A stretch of DNA of 64,000 nt from Hydrogenophaga sp. (GTDB lineage: Bacteria; Pseudomonadota; Gammaproteobacteria; Burkholderiales; Burkholderiaceae_C). The notes under the pieces are model-generated. The model was not told the DNA's origin. It ran no database searches and saw nothing but the letters and a program-made list of their open reading frames with translations. The stretch spans positions 1 through 64,000 of the forward strand of contig JAUYSB010000021.1 of assembly GCA_030696525.1 (NCBI GenBank), given 5' to 3'. Position 1 is the first letter of the stretch; each line of letters begins with the position of its first letter. Positions 51,552 to 59,868 of the stretch are shown piece by piece. Both the position numbers and the translations under genes were made by a program.

Positions 51552-51842
51552 ATGGAATTCCTGGTTCACATCGAGATCGAGTGGCCGCCCGGCAACGACC
51601 CCCAGCTCAAGGACGAGATCTTTGCCGCCGAGCTGCTGCAGGGTCAGCAGCTGGCGCGCGAAGGCAAGCTCAAGCGGCTGTGGCGCATCCCGGGCCGCTG
51701 GGCCAACTGGAGCCTCTACGACGTGGCCGACGCCACCGAGCTGCACGCCGCGCTCACGTCGTTGCCGCTGTACCCGTGGATGAACATCCAGGTGCACGCC
51801 CTCGCCGAACACCCCAACGACCCGCGCGCGCTGGGCTTGTGA
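51552..51842 (+). CDS. Muconolactone isomerase-like protein (CatC family)
   Basis: A 96-residue protein beginning MEFLVHIEIEWPP with LKRLWRIPGRWANWSLYDV and LPLYPWMNIQVHALAEHPNDP, matching muconolactone delta-isomerase in length and sequence. No catechol 1,2-dioxygenase or muconate cycloisomerase lies nearby, so it probably isomerises another unsaturated lactone or acid. It starts seven bases after the lyase gene. Confidence 0.85.
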   Translation: MEFLVHIEIEWPPGNDPQLKDEIFAAELLQGQQLAREGKLKRLWRIPGRWANWSLYDVADATELHAALTSLPLYPWMNIQVHALAEHPNDPRALGL

Positions 51843-51884
51843 CGCCATCCACTGCGGCAGCGGCGGCCGGTGAATAATCGCTGC

Positions 51885-53462
51885 ATGTCCACCGCCGCGT
51901 CCATCTGGAGCCCCCTTCGCCAACCCGCCTTCCGTGGCCTGTGGCTGTGTGGCGCCGCCTTCTTCATCGGCAACGGCATGCAGGTCATGGTGGCGGCCTG
52001 GCTGATGGTCGAGATGACCGGCTCGTCCTTCCTGGCCGCGCTGGTGCAGACCGCCGTTTTCCTGCCCATGTTCGTGCTGGCGCTGCCGGCCGGCGTGCTG
52101 GCCGACACCACCGACCGCCGACGCCTCATCAGCATGGCGCTGGTGGCGCAGCTGGTGGCCAGCGCCTTGCTGGCGGTGCTGGCGCTGGGCGGCTGGGGCG
52201 GGCCCGCCTCGGTGCTGTTCCTCGTGTTTGTGTGCGGCTGCTGCCTGGCCATGCTGACGCCGGCATGGAACTCCTCGGTGGTGGACCCGGTGCCACGCGA
52301 GGAATGGCCGCAGGCCATCACCGTCATCAGCATCGCCTACAACGCCGCGCGCGCCGTGGGCCCCACGCTGGCCGGCCTGATGTTCACCCGGCTGGGTGCC
52401 GGCTGGGTGTTTGCGGTGACGGTGCTGACCACCGCGCTGATGTGGGAGTCCACCCGCCGCTGACCGCCCAAGGCCCACCCGCCGAGCCGGCTGCCGGCCG
52501 AGCGCCTGTGGGGCGGCACGCTCAGCGGCCTGCGTTTCGCCTGGCACTCGCGCATCATCCTGGCCCAGCTGCTGCGGGTGATGGCGTTCGGTGCCGCCGG
52601 CTCGGCCCTGTGGGCGCTGTTGCCCACCATCGCCCAGCGCATGGGCACGGGTGCCGAAGGCTTCGGTCTGCTGATGGGCTGCATGGGCACGGGCGCGGTG
52701 ATGGCCGGCCTGGTGGTGGGCCGTCTGCGCGCGCGCTTTTCGCTCGACCGCATCGTCATGGCCACCATCGCGGTGTTCGCGCTGGTGCTCACGCTGGCGG
52801 CCCTGGTGCGCCTGCCCTGGCTGATCTACCTGGCCATGGGCGCCGGCGGCGCCGCGTGGATGACATCGATGTCCATCTTCAACAGCGCCACCCAGGCCAG
52901 CGCCCCGCCCTGGGTGCGCTCACGCGCGGTGGCGCTGCACATGGTGGCGGCGCTGGGCGCCTACGCCATCGGCTCGGCCTTCTGGGGTGCCGCGTCCGAC
53001 ATCCTGGGCCTGAACACCGCCCTGATGAGCGCCGCCGTGCTCATGGCCGCCGGCCTGCTGCTGGTCAAACCCTTTCCGCTGCGGGTGGGCAACACCCACG
53101 AGGTGACACAGGGCACGCCGTGGGACGAGCTGTTCATCGAAGCCGAACCGGCGCCCGAGGCCGGCCCCATCGCGGTGGAAATCAGCTACCGCATACGCCC
53201 TGGCACCGACGAGGCCTTTCTGGACGCCGCTGCCCGCCTGCGTGCGCCGCGCAAACGCGATGGCGCCACCTTCTGGCGCATCTATAAGGACCTGGGCCAG
53301 CCGGCACGCTACACCGAACGGTTCATCGTCGAATCCTGGGCCGAGTACCTGCACCAGCGCGCCCGCGCCACCGTGGCCGACCAGGCGCTGGAGGCGCAGC
53401 TGCGGGCGTTTCTGGCCGACGGAGAAAGTGCGCGGATGGCGCACTACATCGCGGAGTTGTAG
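51885..53462 (+). pseudogene. MFS transporter (MFS_3/EntS-like) interrupted by one in-frame TGA
   Basis: The frame opens at the ATG at 51885 with PAFRGLWLCGAAFFIGNGMQ and about six membrane segments, stops at TGA 52461-52463 after WESTRR, and continues in the same frame with PPKAHPPSRLPAERLWGG and five to six more segments, ending in a cytoplasmic domain of about 100 residues (AVEISYRIRPGTDEAFLDAA). The whole (526 codons) is colinear with MFS_3 transporters; Trp is expected at the break, so TGG-to-TGA is likely. The gene is probably a recent pseudogene unless the stop is read through or is a sequencing error. Confidence 0.8.
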
Positions 53463-53547
53463 CCCGGCGACCCAGCGCAGCGGGTCCTCCACTCCGCGGG
53501 TTTCCCCCATCGCCCTGCACCACCTTGATCCCTACCATGCACTCATT

Positions 53548-53565
53548 AAACCTATTGATAGGTTT
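53548..53565. promoter_or_regulatory. 18-bp perfect palindrome upstream of the CoA-transferase unit
   Basis: AAACCTATTGATAGGTTT is a perfect palindrome (8-bp arms around TG) located 13 bases before the TTG start of the CoA-transferase gene. It overlaps the expected leader/promoter zone and fits a dimeric regulator such as the GntR protein at the end of the same unit. It is unlike the TGTTCT palindromes. Confidence 0.6.
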
Positions 53566-53577
53566 TAAGGTGCAAGA

Positions 53578-54795
53578 TTGACTTCAACAGAAACGCCCCG
53601 CGCCGGCCCGCTTTCGGGTGTGAGGGTCATCGACATGACGGCCGTGTTCATGGGCCCGTCGGCCACGCAGATGCTGGCCGATCTGGGGGCCGACGTGATC
53701 AAGGTCGAAGCGCCCGGCGGCGACGTGATCCGGGGCATAGGCCCGCAAGGCGCGCAGGGCCTGGGGCCACTGTTCCTGGGGCTGAACCGCAACAAGCGCA
53801 GCGTGGTGCTGGACGTGAAACACCCCGACGGCAAACAGGCGCTGCTTGACTTGCTGCGCGACGCCGACGTGTTGACCTACAACGTGCGCCCGCCGGCCAT
53901 GCGCCGGCTGGGGCTGGACTTTGACACCCTGGCCGCGCTGTACCCGCGCCTGATCTACGTGGGCATGTTCGGCTTTTCCGAGCGCGGGCGTTACGCCGGC
54001 AACGCGGCCTTCGACGACCTGATCCAGGCCGCGTGTGCCCTGCCGCAAGCCGTGGCCCTGGGCGGCGGCGGCGTGCCGCGTTATGTGCCCTTCACCCTGG
54101 CCGACCGCATGGTGGGCCAACACGCGTTTGGCGTCATCTGCGCAGCGCTCTACGCCCGCGAAAAAACGGGGCTGGGCCAACGGGTGGACGTGCCCATGTT
54201 CGAAACCTTGCTGCCCCAGGTGCTGGGCGACCACCTCTACGGCCAGACCTTTGTGCCGGCGCAAGGCGGCTTTGGCTACCCGCGCCTGCTCTCGCCCGAG
54301 CGCCGCCCCTACGCCACCCGCGACGGCTTTGTGTGCTGCCTGATCTACACCGACACGCAGTGGCGCCAGTTCCTGGCGGCCATCGGCCAGCCCGATGCGT
54401 TCGATGCCGATTCGCGCCTGGCCAACATCGGCACCCGCACGCAGCACATCAGCGCGCTCTACCAATGGGTGTCCGACGAGATCGCGCAGCGCAGCACGGC
54501 CGAGCTGCAGGCGCTGCTGGCCGGCACCGACATCCCGGTGTTTCCCATGCACACCTTCGAGTCGGTGCTGGACGACCCGCACCTGCAGGACATTGGTTTT
54601 TTCAACGAACTGCAACACCCGCAGGTGGGCACGGTGCGCAACACCACCGTGCCCAGCGAGTGGTCGGGCACGCCGCCCGGCCCGGCCACCCCCGCACCGC
54701 GCGCGGGCGCCCACAGCCGCAGCGTGTTGCGCGAGGCCGGCTTTGACGAAACACGCATCAACGCCCTGCTGGCCAGCGGCGCCCTGCGCGAATGA
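53578..54795 (+). CDS. Class III CoA-transferase (CaiB/BaiF family)
   Basis: A 405-residue protein with a TTG start at 53578 (AAGGTG upstream). LSGVRVIDMT, the ADLGADVIKVEAPGGD motif and NAAFDDLIQA with the candidate catalytic Asp146/Asp147 identify a class III CoA-transferase, which moves CoA between carboxylic acids through an aspartyl-CoA intermediate. It starts the third unit of the catabolic supercluster and would activate a pathway acid. Confidence 0.9.
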   Translation: MTSTETPRAGPLSGVRVIDMTAVFMGPSATQMLADLGADVIKVEAPGGDVIRGIGPQGAQGLGPLFLGLNRNKRSVVLDVKHPDGKQALLDLLRDADVLTYNVRPPAMRRLGLDFDTLAALYPRLIYVGMFGFSERGRYAGNAAFDDLIQAACALPQAVALGGGGVPRYVPFTLADRMVGQHAFGVICAALYAREKTGLGQRVDVPMFETLLPQVLGDHLYGQTFVPAQGGFGYPRLLSPERRPYATRDGFVCCLIYTDTQWRQFLAAIGQPDAFDADSRLANIGTRTQHISALYQWVSDEIAQRSTAELQALLAGTDIPVFPMHTFESVLDDPHLQDIGFFNELQHPQVGTVRNTTVPSEWSGTPPGPATPAPRAGAHSRSVLREAGFDETRINALLASGALRE

Positions 54796-54812
54796 ACACC
54801 TGAAAGGACAGC

Positions 54813-55586
54813 ATGACCGATTCCCTTGAACTCAGCGAAGAACAACGCGGCCCTGTGTTGTGGCTGACCATACAACGCGAAGAACGCCGCAACGCCATGA
54901 ACGCCGCCGTGCTCGGTGGCATCAGCGCGGCCATCACCCGCGTCAACCGCACGCGCGAGGCCCAGGCCATCGTCATCACCGGCGCGGGCAGCAAGGCCTT
55001 CTGCGCGGGGGCCGACCTGCAGACCGGCAACTCCTTCAAGTTCGACCACTCCGAGCCCAACCAGGGATTTGCCAACACGCTGCGCGTGGCGCGCGCCAGC
55101 CATGTGCCGCTGATCGCACGCGTCAACGGCGCGTGTATGGCCGGCGGCATGGGCCTCATGGGCATGTGCGATTTGGTGGTGGCCGCGCGCCACGCCATCT
55201 TCGGCCTGCCCGAGGTCAAGGTGGGCGTGTTCCCAGCCCAGGTGCTCAGCGTGCTGGGCGACCTGCTGCCGCGCCGTGTGCTCAACGAGTGGTGCCTGAC
55301 CGGCGAGCCCGTGAGCGCCGAACGCGCGCTGGACGTGGGCCTGGTCAACGGCGTGGCCGACAACGTGGACGACGCCTTGCAGGCACTGCTGGACAAGCTG
55401 CTCGACAAATCGCCCGCTGCCATAAGGCGTGGCCTCTACACGCTCAAACAAACCGAACACATGACGTTTGAACAATCGCTGGCCTTCACCGAAAGCCAGA
55501 TCGCGCTGTTTGCCATGACCGAAGACGCCGCCGAAGGCCAGCTGGCTTTCCGCGAAAAACGCAAACCCCAATGGACCGACCGATGA
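54813..55586 (+). CDS. Enoyl-CoA hydratase/isomerase family protein
   Basis: A 257-residue crotonase-fold protein (AAAGGA before the ATG). Oxyanion-hole segments SKAFCAGADL and NGACMAGGMG are present, and the second catalytic Glu lies in GLPEVKVG. The position of the first catalytic Glu (usually GGGxEL) reads GGMGLM, so the standard two-glutamate hydratase site is incomplete; an isomerase, hydrolase or decarboxylase activity is possible. Confidence 0.87.
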   Translation: MTDSLELSEEQRGPVLWLTIQREERRNAMNAAVLGGISAAITRVNRTREAQAIVITGAGSKAFCAGADLQTGNSFKFDHSEPNQGFANTLRVARASHVPLIARVNGACMAGGMGLMGMCDLVVAARHAIFGLPEVKVGVFPAQVLSVLGDLLPRRVLNEWCLTGEPVSAERALDVGLVNGVADNVDDALQALLDKLLDKSPAAIRRGLYTLKQTEHMTFEQSLAFTESQIALFAMTEDAAEGQLAFREKRKPQWTDR

Positions 55587-55590
55587 ACTG

Positions 55591-55670
55591 GCCCCCACGC
55601 TCATCACTTCGTGTATTCGCTGCCCCCCAAGGGGGCGCTGGCCTCCCTTGGGGCGGCCCGGCGGGAGGCC
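55591..55670. repeat. Intergenic REP-like repeat of Comamonadaceae type
   Basis: An 80-base element of GC-rich interlocked stems: CCCCC-AA-GGGGG (55623-55635) and CCTCCCTTGGGGCGG, ending CGGCCCGGCGGGAGG. It separates the enoyl-CoA hydratase and second AtuA genes. I recall similar sequences in many Comamonadaceae intergenic spaces, where they may act as stabilisers or attenuators. The end is shared with the repeat at 35349-35402. Confidence 0.6.
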
Positions 55671-55674
55671 ATTC

Positions 55675-57447
55675 ATGACCCAAACCATACGCATAGGCGG
55701 CGCCTCCGGCTTCTGGGGCGACAGTGCCGTGGGCGCGCCACAACTGGTGCGCAGCGGCCAGATCGACTACCTGGTGTTCGACTACCTGGCCGAACTCACC
55801 ATGTCGCTGCTGGCCGGCGCGCGCCTGAAAAAGCCCGAGCTGGGTTACGCCACCGACTTCGTTGCGGTGGCCATGAAGCAGGTGCTCAAAGACGTGGTGG
55901 ACAAGGGCATCCGTGTCGTCAGCAACGCGGGCGGCGTCAACCCGCAGGGCTGTGCCGACGCGCTGGCCGCGCTGGCGGCCGAACAGGGCGTCGCGCTCAA
56001 GATCTCGGTGGTCACGGGCGACGACCTGATGCCGCAGATGGCAGCGCTGCGCGAAGCCGACCCACCGGTGCGCGAGATACAAAGCGGCGCGCCGCTGCCG
56101 GAGAAACTGGTCAGCGCCAACGCCTACCTGGGCGCACTGCCGGTCAAGGCCGCGCTCGATGCGGGCGCACAGGTGGTCATCACCGGGCGCTGTGTGGATT
56201 CGGCGGTGACGCTGGGCGTGCTGATGCACGCATTTGGCTGGACGCCGGAGCAGCACGACCTGCTGGCGGCCGGCGCGCTGGCCGGCCACATCATCGAATG
56301 TGGCGCCCAGGGCACGGGCGGCCTGCACACCGACTGGGAGCGGGTGCCCGACTGGGCCCACATCGGCTACCCCATCGTCGAATGCGAAGCCAACGGCGAC
56401 TTCACCGTGACCAAACCCGCCGGCACCGGCGGCCTGGTGGTGCCGGCCGTGGTGGCCGAGCAGATGTTGTACGAAATTGGCGACCCCACCGCCTACCTGC
56501 TGCCCGACGTGGTGTGCGACTTCAGCCGGGTGACGATGGCACAGGACGGCGAACACCGGGTGCGCGTGAGCGGCGCGCGCGGCCGCCCACCCACACCTTT
56601 CTACAAGGTCAGCGCCACCTACATGGCGGGCTTTCGCTGTTCGGCGCAGCTCACCATCGTGGGCCTGGACGCGGTGGCCAAAGCACGCCGCACCGGCGAG
56701 GCCATCCTGATCCGCAGCACCGAGATGCTGGAGGCGCTGGGCCTGGGCGCCTACAAAGAACACCACCTGGAGGTGCTGGGCGCCGAGTCCTGCTACGGCC
56801 CACACGCGCGCCATGCCAACACCCGCGAGGCCGTGTTGCGCCTGACCGTGACCCACCGCAGCAAGGAGGCGCTGGAGCTGTTCGCGCGCGAAATCGCGCC
56901 GGCCGGCACCTCGTGGTCGCCCGGCACCACGGGCGCGGCGGGCCGGCCCTCGGTGTCGCCGTCGATACGGCAGTACGCGTTTCTGGTGGACAAGGCCCGC
57001 CTGCAACCGCAGGTGCATGTGGGCGGCCAGGTGATCGACATCACCGTGCCGGCAGGCACGCCCTTCACCGCTTCAACGCAACAACCCATCAGCGACACGC
57101 AAACGCCCGGCGCCGACGCGGTCGAGCTGCCCCTGGTGCGCCTGGCATGGGCCCGCAGCGGCGACAAGGGCGACACCTCCAACATCGGCGTGATCGCGCG
57201 CCGGCCCGAGCTGCTGCCGCTGCTGCGCGCGCAACTCACGCCCGAGCGCGTGGCCGCTTGGCTGGCGCATCTGGTGCAAGGCTCCGTCACGCGTTTTGAA
57301 GTGCCCGGCATCCACGCCTTCAACTTCGTGTGCGAACAGGCGCTGGGCGGCGGCGGCATGGCCTCGCTGCGCAACGACCCGCTGGGCAAGGGCATGGCCC
57401 AGATCCTTCTTTCCATGCCCGTTCGAGTGCCCCCTCATCTGCTGTAA
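55675..57447 (+). CDS. AtuA-like family protein 2 with fused C-terminal domain
   Basis: A 590-residue protein from the ATG at 55675. Residues 1-450 are the AtuA/DUF1446 domain (GGASGFWGDSAVGAP, VVSNAGGVNPQGCADAL, VITGRCVDSAVTLG); residues from about 480 form the AtuA-associated C-terminal domain (LARSGDKGDTSNIGV-type motif, here ARSGDKGDTSNIGVIARR). Genes of this type appear in citronellol/leucine-like catabolism and in other acyl-CoA clusters, without known reaction. This fused form contrasts with the split AtuA + DUF4387 pair at 44906-46647. Confidence 0.87.
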   Translation: MTQTIRIGGASGFWGDSAVGAPQLVRSGQIDYLVFDYLAELTMSLLAGARLKKPELGYATDFVAVAMKQVLKDVVDKGIRVVSNAGGVNPQGCADALAALAAEQGVALKISVVTGDDLMPQMAALREADPPVREIQSGAPLPEKLVSANAYLGALPVKAALDAGAQVVITGRCVDSAVTLGVLMHAFGWTPEQHDLLAAGALAGHIIECGAQGTGGLHTDWERVPDWAHIGYPIVECEANGDFTVTKPAGTGGLVVPAVVAEQMLYEIGDPTAYLLPDVVCDFSRVTMAQDGEHRVRVSGARGRPPTPFYKVSATYMAGFRCSAQLTIVGLDAVAKARRTGEAILIRSTEMLEALGLGAYKEHHLEVLGAESCYGPHARHANTREAVLRLTVTHRSKEALELFAREIAPAGTSWSPGTTGAAGRPSVSPSIRQYAFLVDKARLQPQVHVGGQVIDITVPAGTPFTASTQQPISDTQTPGADAVELPLVRLAWARSGDKGDTSNIGVIARRPELLPLLRAQLTPERVAAWLAHLVQGSVTRFEVPGIHAFNFVCEQALGGGGMASLRNDPLGKGMAQILLSMPVRVPPHLL

Positions 57448-57458
57448 GGAGACCCACC

Positions 57459-58427
57459 ATGGACCGCCGCCAATCCCTCGCCGCCCTGCTCGCCACCACC
57501 TTGGCGCCCGCCGCATCGTGGGCGCAGGACTTCCCCAGCAAACCCATCAAGCTGATCGTGGCCTTTGGCGCCGGCAGCGGCAACGACCTGATCGCCCGCG
57601 AGCTGGCCAAACACATGAGCGAGTCCTTGGCTCAGCCAGTGGTGGTGGAAAACCGCCCCGGTGGCGGTGGCTCGGTGGGCACCGACGCGGTGGCCAAGGC
57701 CCAAGCCGACGGTCACACCATCGGCCTGGGCACCAGCTCGCAGATGGTGATGAACGTGGGCCTGTACAAAACCCTGCCCTTTGACGTGGAGCGCGACCTG
57801 CGCAGCGTGGGCCTGGTGGCGCGCACCGGCATGATCCTGGTGGCCAGCAGCAAGATGCCACCCACACTGGCCGGGCTGATCGCCCAGGCCAAGGCGCAGC
57901 CGGGCAAGATCACCTACGGCTCGGGCGGGCCGGGCTCCATCAGTCACATTGTGGGCGAGGCCTTTGCCAAGGCCGCCGGCATCTCGCTGCTGCACGTGCC
58001 CTACAAGGGCAACGGCCCCGCGCTGGCCGACCTGGCCGGCGGCCACGTGGACCTGCTGTTCGACGGCTTCCTCGCCACCAACCCGCTGGTGCAACAGGGC
58101 AAGGCGCAGATCCTCGCGCTGTCGGCCCCGCAGCGCAGCGCCATGGGCCCGCAGGTGCCCACCTTTGCCGAGGCCGGCCTGCCCGACTACCAGGCCTACA
58201 CCTGGAACAACCTGTTTGCACCGGCCGCCACACCGCAGCCCATCATCGACCGGCTCAACCGCGCGCTCAACCAGGCCCTGGCCCAACCCGGCCTGCAACA
58301 GCGCCTGGCGCAAGGCGGCTCCGAAGCGCTGGGCCCCAGCACACCGGTGGAGGCCGACAGCTTCGGCCAGCGCGAACGCGCGCGCTGGGTGCCTTTTGTG
58401 CGGGCGCTCAACATCGAAACGGCATGA
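57459..58427 (+). CDS. Bug/TctC-family tripartite tricarboxylate binding protein
   Basis: A 322-residue periplasmic protein: signal peptide ending SWAQ (about residue 23), then FPSKPIKLIVAFGAGSGNDLIAR and VVVENRPGGGGSVGTDAVAKA, the Bug family motifs. AAGGAGA precedes the ATG. Bug proteins bind carboxylates; no TctAB membrane genes are nearby, as usual for orphan Bug proteins, so it may act as a sensor or with a distant permease. It overlaps the next gene by four bases. Confidence 0.92.
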   Translation: MDRRQSLAALLATTLAPAASWAQDFPSKPIKLIVAFGAGSGNDLIARELAKHMSESLAQPVVVENRPGGGGSVGTDAVAKAQADGHTIGLGTSSQMVMNVGLYKTLPFDVERDLRSVGLVARTGMILVASSKMPPTLAGLIAQAKAQPGKITYGSGGPGSISHIVGEAFAKAAGISLLHVPYKGNGPALADLAGGHVDLLFDGFLATNPLVQQGKAQILALSAPQRSAMGPQVPTFAEAGLPDYQAYTWNNLFAPAATPQPIIDRLNRALNQALAQPGLQQRLAQGGSEALGPSTPVEADSFGQRERARWVPFVRALNIETA

Positions 58428-59206
58428 AAACCGCGATGGACGCGGGCGTGGCGCAGTACGTGCAACTGGCCAGCGTGTTGCGCCACCAGATCGCACAGGG
58501 CGAGCTGCCCGCCGGCCAGCGCCTGCCCACGGTGGCCGAGCTGGCCACCGCACACGGCGTGGCCCGCATCACCGCGCGCCAGGCCTACGGCGTGCTGGCG
58601 CGCGAAGGCCTGCTCACCAGCACACGCGGGCGCGGCACCTTTGTGGCCGATGTGCCCGCCCAACGCGGTGCCGGCCTGGACGCCCATTTGCGTGCCGCCA
58701 TCAACGACCCCGCCACCGCCGAGTTGCGCATCGAGCTGATCGAGCAAAAGCGCCGCCAGCCGCTGCCGCCCGACCTGCTCGGTCCCTTCAAAGCCTGCAC
58801 CAGCTACGACGTGGTGAAGAAGCGCCACATCCACCAGGGCGAGCCGTTCTGCCTGATCGAGATGTTTGTGGACAGCAGCATCCGCGCGCTGTTTCCGCGC
58901 GGCGCCGAGAAGCGCCACAAGATCGCCTGGCTGATCAACCAGCACGCGCCCGGCCGCCTGCACGAGGTGCAACAGACCCTGAGCCTGGCGCCGGCCGATT
59001 TGCCGCTCTCGCGCGCGCTGGATTGCTCCTTCACCACCCCGGTGCTGCACATGACGCGCCGCGTGCTCGACCGCCAGGGCCAGGTGGTGCTGGCCGGGCG
59101 CTTCTGGTACCGGGGCGACCGCTTCGTGATGGACCAGTCCATCCCTTTCGATGTGTGGCTGCACCACCCGGGTTTGGTGATCCCCGATTACCATCGCGGG
59201 CAATGA
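58424..59206 (+). CDS. GntR-family regulator (HutC/UTRA type) 2
   Basis: A 260-residue regulator with an N-terminal winged helix (QRLPTVAELATAHGVARITARQAYGVL, cited in part as LATAHGVARITARQ) and a UTRA domain (about 95-245). It is the last gene of the unit that begins at 53578, coupled to the Bug gene, so it likely autoregulates this unit, perhaps at the palindrome at 53548-53565. Confidence 0.88.
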   Translation: MKTAMDAGVAQYVQLASVLRHQIAQGELPAGQRLPTVAELATAHGVARITARQAYGVLAREGLLTSTRGRGTFVADVPAQRGAGLDAHLRAAINDPATAELRIELIEQKRRQPLPPDLLGPFKACTSYDVVKKRHIHQGEPFCLIEMFVDSSIRALFPRGAEKRHKIAWLINQHAPGRLHEVQQTLSLAPADLPLSRALDCSFTTPVLHMTRRVLDRQGQVVLAGRFWYRGDRFVMDQSIPFDVWLHHPGLVIPDYHRGQ

Positions 59207-59856
59207 CACTGAACCCGCTGGTCACCCAGACGCTGTCCACCGCGCAGATCACCATCGAGATCGCGGCCACCGCCGCCTTTGCGCTCTCGGGCATCCTGGA
59301 AGCGGTGCGCAAAAAGCTGGACGTGGTCGGCATGACGGTGGTGGCATTTCTGGCGGCCTTTGGCGGCGGCACCTTGCGCGACGTGCTGCTGGACCGCCGA
59401 CCCTTCTTCTGGGTGGAACACAGCTGGTACGTGTGGGCCGTGCTGGGCCTGTGTGTGGCCACCGGCGCCTGGCTGCGCGGCCACCACCTGGCACCCACCC
59501 AGCGGGCCATGCAGTGGCCCGACGCGCTGGGCCTGGGCCTGTTCGCGGCCAGCGGCACGCAGATCGCGCTGGCGGCCCAGATGCCGCCGCTGATCGCGGT
59601 GCTCATGGGCGTGATGACGGCGGTGTTCGGCGGTGTGCTGCGCGATGTCGTGTGCAACGAAATCCCCTCCGCCTTTCACGGCCACCAGCCTTATGCGGTG
59701 TGCGCCTTTGCGGGCGGCTGGGTGGTGGTGGGCGCGCAGGCGTTGGGCCTCTCAAGTGAAGCGGGTCTGGCGCTGGGCGCCGTGGCGGCCAGCGGGCTGC
59801 GCCTGCTGGCCATGTGGCGCGACTGGCGCCTGCCGGACCTGCGCATCCACCGCTGA
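59203..59856 (+). CDS. TRIC-type cation channel family protein (UPF0126)
   Basis: A 217-residue inner-membrane protein made of two repeats of about three hydrophobic segments, each with the signature GGGTLRDVLLDRRPFFW or FGGVLRDVVCNEIPSAF. Bacterial TRIC homologues conduct monovalent cations. It overlaps the GntR stop by four bases; the link to the catabolic unit may be only transcriptional. Confidence 0.9.
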   Translation: MTLNPLVTQTLSTAQITIEIAATAAFALSGILEAVRKKLDVVGMTVVAFLAAFGGGTLRDVLLDRRPFFWVEHSWYVWAVLGLCVATGAWLRGHHLAPTQRAMQWPDALGLGLFAASGTQIALAAQMPPLIAVLMGVMTAVFGGVLRDVVCNEIPSAFHGHQPYAVCAFAGGWVVVGAQALGLSSEAGLALGAVAASGLRLLAMWRDWRLPDLRIHR

Positions 59857-59868
59857 AGCGGCGCTGGA

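Noticed and set aside
51552-51842. Catechol ortho-cleavage pathway because of the CatC-like gene.
   Set aside because: No catA, catB or pca genes nearby; the intradiol dioxygenase at 8155 is 43 kb away, exported and unlinked.
45229-57447. Acyclic terpene (citronellol/geraniol) catabolism because of the AtuA names.
   Set aside because: The diagnostic geranyl-CoA carboxylase and other atu genes are absent from the cluster, and AtuA-like proteins occur in many contexts.
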